A DNA stretch of 64,000 nucleotides from Chlorocebus sabaeus (lineage: Eukaryota; Chordata; Mammalia; Primates; Cercopithecidae), in NCBI RefSeq assembly GCF_047675955.1, contig NC_132904.1, positions 86,371,447-86,435,446 of the forward strand, given 5' to 3'. The position numbers and the translations under genes were made by a program. This document shows, in pieces, positions 49,408 through 60,100 of the stretch (positions within the stretch are counted from its first letter, which is position 1; the number at the start of each line of letters is the position of its first letter). A model generated the notes under the pieces. The model was not told where the DNA came from, searched no databases, and saw nothing but the letters and a program-made list of their open reading frames with translations.

Positions 49408-49472
49408 TGTAAAATGGCTTAGTAAGCTTTGGACTATAAATCTAAAGACACAAGTCAAGACCTCTTTTTACC
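49408..49472 (+). pseudogene. NUMT tRNA-Tyr
   Basis: TGTAAAATGGCTTAGTAAGC, then GGACTATAAATCTAAAGAC (GTA-type anticodon arm, changed to ATA) and CCTCTTTTTACC match mitochondrial tRNA-Tyr. Order and orientation follow mtDNA. Confidence 0.85.
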
Positions 49473-49539
49473 AGCCCTAAGGTGATTTCTCATGTTGAAT
49501 TGCAAATTCAAAGGAGCAGCTTCAATCCTGCCTGGGCTT
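49473..49539 (+). pseudogene. NUMT tRNA-Cys
   Basis: AGCCCTAAGGTGATTT, TTGAATTGCAAATTCAA (GCA anticodon arm) and GCAGCTTCAATCCTGC match mitochondrial tRNA-Cys. It is well preserved and 67 nt long. Confidence 0.87.
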
Positions 49540-49540
49540 C

Positions 49541-49563
49541 TCCCACCTTTTTCCCCAGTGGGA
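49541..49563 (+). other. Relic of the mitochondrial light-strand origin (OL) hairpin
   Basis: It sits between the tRNA-Cys and tRNA-Asn copies as in mtDNA. TCCCAC (49541-49546) can pair with GTGGGA (49558-49563) across a T/C-rich loop. The stem is shorter than in live mtDNA, and it has no role in the nucleus. Confidence 0.75.
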
Positions 49564-49567
49564 AAAG

Positions 49568-49640
49568 TAGATTGAAGCCAGATGATTAAGGAGTTTAGCC
49601 GAAAAATAAATTTTCGTGGTTTTGAATTCTACCAGTCTAG
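49568..49640 (+). pseudogene. NUMT tRNA-Asn
   Basis: TAGATTGAAGCCAGATGATT at the 5' end and CCAGTCTAG at the 3' end match mitochondrial tRNA-Asn. The anticodon arm is changed and no longer shows a clean GTT anticodon. Confidence 0.84.
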
Positions 49641-49641
49641 C

Positions 49642-49710
49642 AAGGGCTTATTTTATTTCAAGTGGTTGATTTGCGTTCAATTGATGCAGAATAGAATCTT
49701 GCAGTCGTTA
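49642..49710 (+). pseudogene. NUMT tRNA-Ala
   Basis: AAGGGCTTATTTTATTTCAAG, TGATTTGCGTTCAATTGATG (TGC anticodon arm) and TTGCAGTCGTTA match mitochondrial tRNA-Ala. Confidence 0.86.
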
Positions 49711-49719
49711 GATCTGTTA

Positions 49720-49787
49720 CAGAAATTGGGCGTAATTTATTTAGTAAGGGCTTTGAAGGCTCTTGGTCTTATTTAAACTAAATTTCT
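49720..49787 (-). pseudogene. NUMT tRNA-Trp
   Basis: Minus-strand AGAAATTTAGTTTAAATAAG, ACCAAGAGCCTTCAAAGCCC and AATTTCTG match mitochondrial tRNA-Trp (TCA anticodon). It is placed directly before ND2 in the reverse order, as expected. Confidence 0.86.
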
Positions 49788-49789
49788 AC

Positions 49790-50815
49790 ATGATATTTAG
49801 TATTAATGGAGACATGGGTAAGAGGAGGACGAAAAAAAATGGTAAGCAGAGGGAGTAGCGTGGGTTTTGCTTTTTTCCACTGTCATTTTATTTTCATGTT
49901 ATTCAATGTGGGGAATGTTGTCACTGAGACAGAATAAATTAAGCATATATAAAAGTATAGGTTGAGTAGAGTCATAATAGCAATAATGGTTGGGGCAATA
50001 AGACTATTGTTTTTTGTAGGTTCTTGAATAATTAGTCATTAGGCTGAAAACCTGTTAATGGAGGTAAACTTCCTAGGGAGAGTAGAATTAGTGGGATTAT
50101 GGGTGTTAATCATGTTCATTTCTTTTAGGCATGAGACAGTGACAGGGAAGTGGTGCTGATACTCAGTTTGAGTGCTAGAAATCCTGTAATTGTTAAATTA
50201 AGTAATCAGGTTTAGTATAGCAATATTTGGATTACAAATTAACACCGCTATTATTCAACCTATGTGAGTAATTGAGGAGTAGGCTAGAATTTTTTGTAGT
50301 TGTATTTAAGTCCTCTTCAACGGCCCACTATAATGGATAGGAATGTGATAGATAGGAGGATGTTCGGGTTTATTGATGGAGAAATTTGAAACATAATTGA
50401 GAGAGGGGCTAGTTTTTGTCATGTGAGGAGAAGTATACCAGACATTAGGGAGGTTCCCTGAGTTACCTCTAGGACTCAAAAGTGAAAGGAGTCACTCCTA
50501 GTTTTATCACTAGGGCCATTATCATTACTAAGGAAGAAAACTGATTAATAATGTTTATTATTCTTCATTGCCCAGAGAACAGGCTATTGAAGAGAACACC
50601 TATTATGAAAACTATAGATGTGATTGCTTGTGTAAGCAAATATTTGGTGGCTGCTTCTGTAGAGTGGGGATTTATTTTGTTTTAATTAAAATCAGGGGAA
50701 AGAGCTAACATATTTATTTCTAAGCATGTTCAGATGAGAAATCAGTGTGAGCCTAGCATTGTGAGAAGAGTTCCTGTGAAAATAGTGGTTCTAGAGTAGG
50801 TAGAACCATAAGAGG
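49790..50815 (-). pseudogene. NUMT ND2, nearly full length, 5' end lost
   Basis: The minus strand reads TIFTGTLLTMLGSHWFLIWTCLEINMLALSPD near the start, and further ND2-like hydrophobic segments follow down to the tRNA-Trp copy. The first few codons are not recognisable and no tRNA-Met follows, so the mtDNA part ends about here. Confidence 0.87.
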
Positions 50816-50829
50816 CGCTAGTCTTACTT

Positions 50830-52550
50830 TCTGCTCTATTCCTTAAACTTTTTAAACCCAACACTCATTAGTTCATTGCCTGGAATCCAATGGAGGGAAA
50901 CGGGTAAGATCATGAGCCATTTTAGAATATCTACAGTTAGATTGGCAGGGGCTAGGAAATAAGATGGGAACTCTACTTCACATTACTCATTTCACTATTC
51001 TGTGCTATGAAACATAACTGTTAAATTGAAAACAAGCATTCAAATTTAGCAGTAGGCTGTGTAAGAAAGGGGTACTAAGTCAGATATGGGAAGAGTAAAG
51101 GACATTAATATTCTGCCTACTGAATTTAGACATTAGCATAGAAGAAAACGCTCTGTTAAATCTGCTATGAAAATGTTTTGAGGCCGGAAATGTTGGATTA
51201 CAGCTGTAATCCCATTGCTTTGGGAGGTAAAGGCAGGAAGATGTTTTGAATTTAGGAACTGGAGACCAGTCTGGGTGGCATAGGAAGGCCATGTCTCTAC
51301 AAAAAATAAAATAAAATAAAAATAAACAAAAACAAAAAAACAGAATGGTAGTTCCTGCCAGTAGTTCTTTCTACTCAGGAGGCAGAGATGGAGGATGGCT
51401 TGGCCCCAGGAGGTTGAGGCTGTTGTGAGCTAGGAACCACCCACTGCACTATAGCCTGGGTGACATAGCCAGACCATGTCTCTAAGAAAATAAATAAGAA
51501 AAGAAAAAAAAAAAAGAATCTTTCAAATCTAAAATCTATGGTACTGTTTGCAATTGCTGCCTTCATTATTTCCTTAAGGAATATAATCTATTTGATTCTG
51601 ATTTATTTTGTAATAATAAATTTCATACATTCTTACATTTAAAGGCATAACACTTGTAACATAAAAGCTATGGTAGCATAAAGGAAGACGTGTTGAATTG
51701 TTGTGTTATTTGATTCTGATTTTTACAGGCTTCTATCATGTTAAAGTGTTCAACAACTGAATGCTTTATTCATGAGATAAATAAACCTCAAAATGTAGGC
51801 TGAAAATCAGATGGAAAAACGCAAAAGGAATCCTACATGTTTCTGTGGTTCTAGATAAGGCAATATATTGAAATATTTGAGGATTTATGGAGTTGGTGAG
51901 ATGGGACTGATTCCTGACGCCCTCCCATACAAGAAACAGGACAGAAAAGAGATTGCTTACCCTTCATGTCCTTGTATATGAAGTTGGGACAATGGGATAC
52001 ATATTCGACATTTTCTATTGGGATTATGGAAGGTGTGGGTAGGAAAATAGCAAAGTATGTGGTACATCAAAGCCCATGGAGTACATTGTTCCCTTCCTTA
52101 TTCTAACATATTTATCTTAACAGAAATAAATAAGGGATTTGAAGAGAAAATCACAGGAGTTTCCAGAAGAATATCTAATAAATGGGGATTTCAAAGAAAG
52201 AAATTTAAAAGATTTTTAAAAAGTCTTGGACATTCAGAGGTCACAAAGCAAAATATAATTTATTATTAAATTAATGCATTTTCATTAGCATGGATAAAAT
52301 TGTGCACAGGTTTCTCCATGTGAGCAAATGAAACAAAGTAGTAATTACAATTTCAATGGAATTATAACTGTTGAATTTTGAATAATATGCTATAATTGAA
52401 TTTATTGAATTTCCATTAAAAAATTAACATTTCCAAAGTAAAATAAATTCAGGTTTCTATGCATATTAAGAAAGCAGAAATAGATCCCCAACTCCCGTAT
52501 GAAAATTTTGTAATGAGTTATGAAACCCAGATGAGGGAGAGAGTCTCTAA
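50830..52550. other. No gene seen between NUMT and duplicon copy B
   Basis: Contains the old Alu at 51,180-51,518. The sequence just right of the NUMT does not continue the transposon cut at its left edge, so the insertion was accompanied by loss or rearrangement. Confidence 0.5.
51180..51518 (+). mobile_element. Old Alu (plus), split by an A-rich tract
   Basis: AGGCCGGAAATGTTGGATTAC begins a left monomer. An A-rich AAATAAAATAAAATAAAA linker is unusually long. The right monomer ends with an A-rich tail. Confidence 0.75.
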
Positions 52551-54384
52551 CCGGTTCTCAAAAATAGAATAGTAATTCAATAGAAATCTTTGTTGTAGAG
52601 GAAGGTTTCAGATGCTAGAACGGAAACAGACTCTCAGGTCCAAAAAAGAGCCTTTTGTATTGAAAGGGGATGCTGTGGGAAATGAGGAAGTGTTCAAAAT
52701 TGGTTAGAGTGCTCTTTATCCACATCATATATTGTTCTTGCCCATACACACATCTCTAATGCCCACACCCATCTCTAATCCCGCTTCTGGCTTGGTTAGC
52801 ACTTTTAGAACCTACAAAATGTCAACTCTAAAGGGTCTTACATTCTCATATTTGTTTCATGGTTTGAGATTCATGTAGGAAAATAGGTTGTTTCATTAAT
52901 AAGGCCACAGTAGACAGAAGTAGGTCTAGAATTGAGAGCTCCTGATTTCCAGGGCTCTAGACTTCATCTGCCTAAAGTTGACTGTTGCGATGAGTAAATT
53001 ATGTGGTGCAAAAAGTTTGTGAAATTAAAGTAGAAGTTACCCTTTTTCCTTTCTCTCCTTGCCCCAACTCTTTCCTGATACACATAGTCATCAGACCTTG
53101 TGATGGAATACCAGAGCCCCACCAGGAAGCCACTGAATCTCAGCAGAGAATGTCTGCAGGGTCCAGTCCATGAACTAAGGTCTCAAAGGCTTCCCACTCT
53201 TGAGTGCAGGGCTGAGCCCCCAGTACCCTCCATGCACCCCGGGGCTGATCTCACCTCTGTGTGGACACTTGGATTACCTCAATGTATTGAGTCACAGAAT
53301 GTATAACTCAGGGGTTTCAGTCTGTTGGTGGTCTTCACAGTAAACTTAGGAGCGAGGAATCCTATTTTCTCTTTCTTAAATTTATGGCATATAACCTCTT
53401 AATGTTTTGCTCAATGTGTCAAGTTGGCTGGCTTTAACTACAAGGAGGGAAATGACAGCAGCAACCATTTTGTAGCATATACACACCTGCTTCTTATTCA
53501 ATGAAATGCTAACCTAGGCCCTGCTGGGAAAGCAGTTTTCAGATGTAAGTAAAAGTTCTAATTCTGGGACTAGCAAGTTTACTCCAGCAAGTCTCACTTT
53601 GCCACTGAAAGTTCTCTGAAGGAAGACTTAGACATTCCTTGGACAAGACTAAAGTGTGAAGGATCACTATTGTTCCAGTTGCTCCCAAATGCCAGCTTTA
53701 TTCCATGACCATTGGGATCCAAACAGCAGATTGTTTTTTCCTGATTGACTGTACCAGAGACCTTATACTTCCTTCATCAGCCCACAATTGAATAAACCAA
53801 TTCCATGTACTAAGTCCATATATGAATCTCCCTAAGTGTACATATATCTTAAGAGTTCTGCTTTTGTCTTTGAACCTTGACTGATATAAGGCTGATAGAT
53901 ATGTTTCCACAGTTCTGTCAGTCTTGAACATAAATCTTGTGAGGCACTGGCAAATAATTCCTCTGTGAGAAGATATTTGGGTGTCCCCTTCTGGAATCTT
54001 TTCCTTCTTTTGGAGTTTCATATCACAAAACAAACTTTGGAATAGAAAAAAGCATACATAGTCTTTCCCCATCATCTGGGTTCTGCATTCATGAATCTGC
54101 CTACGTCCTAATAGATGTTTATAATCCCAAAATCAATACTCATGGTACTTTTCTAGCCATTCTAGGATATTATGCACTATGTGGAGGAAAGCAGTTAAAA
54201 GACTAACTCGCGCTTTACCCACGAGATTGGCAAAACTTTTGAAAATTTGACAAGATGCTAAATTATTATTTGGGGTTATTTGATTAATTAGTGAATACTC
54301 TTAGAGTGCTAAAAAACAAAAATGGAAATTTTAGTTCCCTATGGCCTACTCTGAGAACATCATTTAGAAAAAGGAGGCTTTACG

Positions 54385-54670
54385 ACTGGTTCATGTGGCT
54401 CACCCTGTTTTCTCATCGTTTTGGGAGGCTGAAATCAGAGGATAACTTGAAGGCAGGAATTAGAGACTAGACTAGACAATATAGCTATATCCTGTCTTTA
54501 AGAAAATAAAGAAATAAAAAATTAGCTATGTGCAATGGCATAAAACTCTAGTCCTTATTACTTTGAAAGCTAAAGTGAGAGGATTACTTGAGCCCTGGAG
54601 TTCAAGGCTGCGGTGAGCTAAGATTGTACCACTGCACACCACAAGGAGAACCTTTCTCTAGAATAAATAA
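54385..54670 (+). mobile_element. Old Alu in duplicon copy B (plus)
   Basis: Paralogue of the Alu at 43,725-44,000, independently decayed. Confidence 0.78.
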
Positions 54671-54830
54671 ACGAATTAATGTGCACTTAGAGGAAAGCCT
54701 GTGCAACGGAAGAAACTCAAGAAACAGTATTAATCAATCTTAGTTAATTTCTAGCATATGTTTACCCTGATAAGATTGATGATAGGTATGCATCATTCAA
54801 GCAGCGGTTTTTACAATGATAGTGTGATGC

Positions 54831-55133
54831 TAATTTAATCAGTGATGAAAAGGTGTGTACTAAATATTGCATAAACCTAATCAACTCTGTCTCCACCTTT
54901 CTTAATATGCTAAATACCACTAAAGAGGTGGGTGTGGTCTTCAAAGATTCACATAAACGGATGTAGAAGAGAGAAGCTCATTTTGCTCCAGAGGAGGACA
55001 GCACTTACAGTTACCTGCATTCAGGTGGCCTCAGAAAGTCAGCTCTGCAGGGAATGAGCTCCTGATCTTGGGAGTACTTAAAAGAACTTTTTTTTGGAAA
55101 AATCACTGTAGGAAGCATTCTTAGAGCCCTGGG
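54831..55133 (+). promoter_or_regulatory. Promoter and non-coding first exon of the TRIM51-like gene (proximal copy)
   Basis: This block is a paralogous copy of the promoter at 44,157-44,453. A perfect DUX4-type site TAATTTAATCA lies at 54831-54841, and a near match AAACCTAATCA (10 of 11 to TAAYYYAATCA) at 54873-54883. The position equivalent to the TATA box in the other copy reads CATAAAC at 54952-54958, so the TATA is damaged. The predicted non-coding exon runs from about 54,982 to 55,133 and ends at a good donor (GTGAGTG at 55134). The next exon would be the one carrying the ATG at 57117. Human TRIM43/48/49 genes are established DUX4 targets; binding here is inferred. Confidence 0.6.
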
Positions 55134-55309
55134 GTGAGTGCAACTTATTACCAAATAGTAAATTACAATGATAAAAAATATCTACCTGTCTTAAACCTAC
55201 TTAATGTTATTATTTGTAACTCATAATATTACTACTCATTTTATGACATGAGTTATTAATTATTGTTATTGGCTCAGATGACCTCTGAAAAATATTTGCA
55301 TTTTTGGGT

Positions 55310-55619
55310 TTTTTTTTTTTTTTTTTTTGGAGATGGAATCTTGCTCTGCCGCCCAGGCTGGAGTGCAATGGCATGATCTTGGCTCTTGGCTCACTGCAAC
55401 CTCCACTACCTGGATTCAAGTGATTCTACTGTCTCAGCCTCCTGAGTAGTGGGGATTACAGGCGCCCACCACTATACCTGGCTAAATTTTGTATTTTTAT
55501 TAGAGACGGGGTTTCAGTATGTTAGTCAGGCTGGTCTCGAACTCCTGACCTCAGATGGTCCACCCGTCTCAGCCTCCCAAAGTGCTGGCATCACAGGCGT
55601 GAGCCACCGCACCCGGCCT
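55310..55619 (-). mobile_element. Alu (minus) unique to duplicon copy B
   Basis: T-tract, then GAGATGGAATCTTGCTCTGC ... GTGAGCCACCGCACCCGGCC. It is flanked by AAATATTTGCA and AAATATATGCA (target duplication). The matching site in copy A (about 45,045) is empty. Confidence 0.92.
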
Positions 55620-55759
55620 AAATATATGCAATTCTAAAATTTTCACTTTTGGCACTTAAATTTAACACTGCTTCGTAAAAGACAGTAAGGTAAATGCCTT
55701 CAAACTGCCAAAGCAAAGATTGCAGTTTGCATGGATCAGGGATCTCCAGAGACAGAATC

Positions 55760-56060
55760 ATAGGATGTATACGTAACTATAACTATAAATATATATAAAT
55801 TGTGTGTGTATATATACATATGTATATAAAATAATTAAAATATATATATATATACACACACACAAAAATACTTACCATTGTGTTACACTTCTCTCTCGTA
55901 TACCATACAGGACATGCTGCCCATGTTTATAGCCTAGGAACAACAGGCTATACTATATGTAGGCTATACCATCTAGGTTTGTGCACGTATAATCGACGAT
56001 GTTCAAACAATTAAAAAACTGCATAATGCATTCCTCAGACCATATGTCTGTCCTCACTCA
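55760..56060 (+). mobile_element. Tigger/MER2-type relic in copy B with an AT-rich core
   Basis: An AT/TATA microsatellite (55,783-55,863) is followed by ACTTACCATTGTGTTACACT and TAGCCTAGGAACAACAGGCT up to CATAATGCATTCCTCAGACC, the uninterrupted counterpart of the relic cut in copy A. Confidence 0.5.
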
Positions 56061-56064
56061 ACAT

Positions 56065-57110
56065 ATAACTGCACAGGGGAGGAAGTCTATTACAAGAATT
56101 GCTTCCCTTGATTATGGAGTCTGAGAAGTTGAACATAGGCTGTCATTAAGCTGGTGTCCTGGAGATACCAATATCCTGGCTGAGTTAGAATCAGCTTTAG
56201 GAGAGGGAGAAAGCAAATGGCCTTCTCTCTGCCCTTTTTTTTCGGTCTGAGCTCCCAGCTGATTGGATGGTGTCCACCCACATTGAGGGCTGCTGTTCCC
56301 CACTCAGATCACCAACTCACATGTCTCCCTGGAAACACCTTCACAGACTCACCCAGAAATAATGCTTCACCAATTCTCCATATATTACTTAATCCAGTCA
56401 AGTCAACACCTAAAATTAACAATAATGCCATAGTAATATAATTGTACATATTTCAGTTTTAAAAAAACTGACAATATTTGAGTTCATAGTTTGAGTAGCC
56501 CCAGGAGGAAGTTAATTTAAGCCACAAGAAAAATAACCCAATATCTTTCATTATTTATTTTCTCTCCTAGTGAACATAGACTGGTTTAGTTGTTGTCTTT
56601 TTGTTTATCTGGTCGGTTGGTTGGTTTTGGGGTTGCTTTTTTTTCAAAGAGCCGGGCTTCTGGGTCCCTCTTTTTGAAAATATGCCATAGAGCCCTCTGA
56701 CCATCTTCTCGTGTTTTCTTACCCAGTGTAGGTTTTCTACTTCTCTCCCATAGTCATTCAGTAGTTACTTGAAAGATGAACAGGGGCAAACATGATTTAT
56801 TATAGACCACTTAAGACTAAAACCCAAGTTTCATATCAATCCCAGGGAATAGGTTATTGAATAGATTTGCATTATGTTATGGGCAGGAACTAGGAGTGGA
56901 AGAGGTTGTGAGTCATCTAGTCAGTGGTGTCTGCTATAAAGCCTGAAGACTCTCCTTGTGTATGAATTTTTCATTTTTGTTGCAGAGGAAATAGTTTGTT
57001 TCACTTTAATGAGCACTGTTGAGAAGAAAATATACCTATCACATATCACCTCATGTTGACAGATTTTCACCAACCCAGACCCCAAAATGACATGCTGCTC
57101 TTTCTTCCTC
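56065..57110. other. 5' UTR intron of the TRIM51-like gene
   Basis: The last part of the predicted intron between the non-coding exon (donor at 55134) and the ATG exon (acceptor at 57111-57112). No other feature is recognised. Confidence 0.5.
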
Positions 57111-57116
57111 AGAAAC

Positions 57117-60100
57117 ATGAATTCTAGAATCTTGCAAGTTTTCCAGAGGGAACTCACCTGCCCCATCTGCATGAACTACTTCATAGACCCAGTCACCATA
57201 GACTGTGGGCACAGCTTTTGCAGGCCCTGTTTCTACCTCAACTGGCAAGACATCACGGTTCTTCCTCAGTGTTCTAAATGCAAGAAGACAACATGGCAGA
57301 GAAACCTCAGAACTAACATTCGCTTGAATAAGATGGCTTCCATTGCCAGAAAAGCAAGTCTCAGGCAATTCCTTACCTCTGAGGAGCAGATATGTGGGAC
57401 TCACAGAGAGCTAAAGAAGATGTTCTGTGAAGTGGACAAGAGCCTGCTCTGTTTGATATGCTCCAACTCTCAGGAGCACCGAGACCACAAACACTGTCCC
57501 ATTGAGTGGGCTGCTGAGGAACACCGGGTAAGTGATGCCTCTGAAGATCTATTTCTATAAAGGACACATGAAATTCTTGTAAGTCTATTTCCTTGGAGAT
57601 TGGATGATGCCTTCTCTGTGTCCCTTTAAGCATGTCTGTCATGAGCTTCCTTGGCTTCATGCCTGTCACATTTGACAAACATTTGGAGAAACAAAGCATA
57701 CTATTTTCTATGGACCAATTTGTCTCTCATTTGGGGTCCTTCGTATATCAGAGAGTGAAAGGTTCTTTAGTGTCTTCACTTGTGCTTCAATTCATGGCTC
57801 TTTTGTAGGAGAAGCTCCTGAAGAAAATGCAGTCTTTATGGGAAAAAGCTTGTGAAAATCACAGAAACCTGAACATGGAAACCACCAGAACCAGATGCTG
57901 GAAGGTTAGTACCATGTTACTCTACCTTCTTCAGTAACTTATGGTGAACAAATGGGTGACTCTTAAAATAGGAACTTGATCTCAATCCATAGTATTTCTG
58001 GAATTCAATAGAAAAGGAAAAAACACATAAGAAAAAATACCCTAATTTTTTATATAAGATAGTGTGACTCTTTGGTAGGATTTCTAACCAGACGACAGAT
58101 GTTACCCAAGCATGCTCATTTGTCTCCATACAAACCTATAGCAATACACCAGCAAATACAAGAAACTGGGCCATTTCACAGCATTCTCAATGGGCTGCCT
58201 GGATAACTTCTGGGCACAAGCATTATTTGACAGTCATGGAATATCAAGTGAACCTTCTAAGGCTGAGTCAGCATGAATTTGAATCCTGGTGGGCAAATAT
58301 ATTTGAAATGTGAGTTAAATATCAGGCAGAAGGAGCAAGAGTGCAAATTTAGAGGAAGCATGAAATTAAGTATCAGAACTAATTAATATTGAATAAGTCA
58401 TAACACGTAATGGAAAAAGGGGTGAGAAATGTACACTCGTGTCTTGGGGACACAAATATGTGAGAAATATGGGAACTAGTATTTAATATAAGGAGAACTT
58501 TAAGGACTCGAGAAGAATTCTAGAAATTATTTTCTCTTTGTGGACATTTATCTTGAGGGTATGATATCAAATATTAATTCATTAATTCATTCTAATATAA
58601 ATTCATTGAAAAATATTTTATGAATACCTAGTAATATGTCAAATATCAACTTAGAAAATTAAGTAGTAAAAAAGAAAGAAAACACACAAATCTTGCAATT
58701 GAAATGAGAGAAGCAAATGGTCACCATGCAGATATGTGAAGTACATGATGTGTTAGAGTGTAGTAGTGTCTTTGGAGAATAATCAAGCAGGAAGGTAGAA
58801 AAGGAGCACAGAGGTTAGGGACTGGGGATGAGGGTTTGGATTTTAATTAGTGTGGTCAGAAAAAAGGCTCATGGAAAAATTCACACTGAAACAAAATATC
58901 GATCAACAGGAAATATATATCCTCCTGTTTGCCTTCCCCTTCCTCATAAATATAGGAATATATACGTGTATCTGGCTGTGGGTGTGTGTATACATATATA
59001 TATATGTGGATATATGTGAGGAATATATATCTACACACACAGATACACATAGATATTCCTCATATATCCATATATAGCTATATATGAGAAATATATATAT
59101 GAGTACATATATGACAAATATGTATATATATGAAAATAATTCTAGATATAAGAAATAGCATGTGCAGCAATATTTCATTTACATTTATTTGGGGGGTTGA
59201 GGAACCACAAAGGAGTCCATGTTGCTGACTAGGGTGAGTTTGGAAGAGAATAAATGAAACTTCCTTAGACTATGTGGTGCTGGGTGAAATGCATTGAGTT
59301 GACAATGCTAGTCTGTGGTGATTGCATAATTTCTCATATAATGGGTTTACATAAATTGCCCCAATTCTCCAAAATAGAAATAATGGTTTCCTATCTAGCC
59401 AATATTGCTCGATAATTTAATTCTTAAGCAAGAACTGTGTTTTCTTTCTATAAATGTGTGTTGGAAGAGAGAAATCCATTTTCATATAACTATCTTAGAA
59501 AACATTTTATCATTAATCAAGTAAACGTAACTGGGCAGAAACACTTATGTTGATATTAATGCAGAAAAAAGGAGAAGAATAAAATGTGGAATCTGAGAAT
59601 TGACAAGACTTAGGGTTAAAGTATTGGATGTTCAGAATGCTAAGAGGAATCAGTGAAAATCAAGAGAAGATGGATACAACTTTTCTGTTTTGACTCTTGT
59701 CACTGCAGGATTATGTGAGTTTAAGGATAGAAGCAATCAGAGCTGAATATCAGAAGATGCCTGCATTTCTCCACGAAGAAGAGCAACATCATTTGGAGAG
59801 GCTGCAAAAGGAGGGCGAGGACATTTTTCAGCAACTCAATGAAAGCAAAGCCAGAATGGAACATTCGAGGGAACTTTTAAGAGGAATGTGTGAGGATCTG
59901 AAGCAAATGTGCCATAAAGCAGATGTGGAGCTACTCCAGGTATGGGCTGACCATGGGGTATCAGGATGTAGAACCTTCACATACATGGGTGTTTTTCCTC
60001 TCTCCTGAAATCTAACCCCACTTTACTTCCATGATTTGTTTCTAAAAACACGTTTCTATAACTAATGCTACTCAGTTGGGAGGTTATAGCCTCTCCTATG

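Larger units (their letters stand above)
45347..50820 (-). other. NUMT: nuclear copy of mitochondrial DNA, COX3 to ND2
   Basis: About 5.4 kb is collinear with primate mtDNA in reverse orientation. Reading the window upward, the order is COX3, ATP6, ATP8, tRNA-Lys, COX2, tRNA-Asp, tRNA-Ser, COX1, tRNA-Tyr, tRNA-Cys, light-strand origin, tRNA-Asn, tRNA-Ala, tRNA-Trp, ND2. TGA codons read as Trp under the mitochondrial code, and frames carry indels, so it is an old, inactive copy. The left junction (about 45,347) cuts a Tigger-like transposon relic. The right junction (50,800-50,830) is at the 5' end of ND2. It lies between two copies of the TRIM51-type promoter block. Confidence 0.95.
52553..55915 (+). 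repeat. Duplicon copy B: TRIM51-type 5' region attached to the intact gene
   Basis: Paralogous to 41,893-45,346 and collinear with it. Copy B additionally holds a later Alu (55,310-55,619). At its 3' end both copies enter a Tigger-like transposon relic, which continues to about 56,060 here and is cut by the NUMT in copy A. Confidence 0.85.

Noticed and set aside
58828..59178. Several Tyr/Ile-rich frames
   Set aside because: Artefacts of the TATA/GTGT low-complexity tract within an intron.
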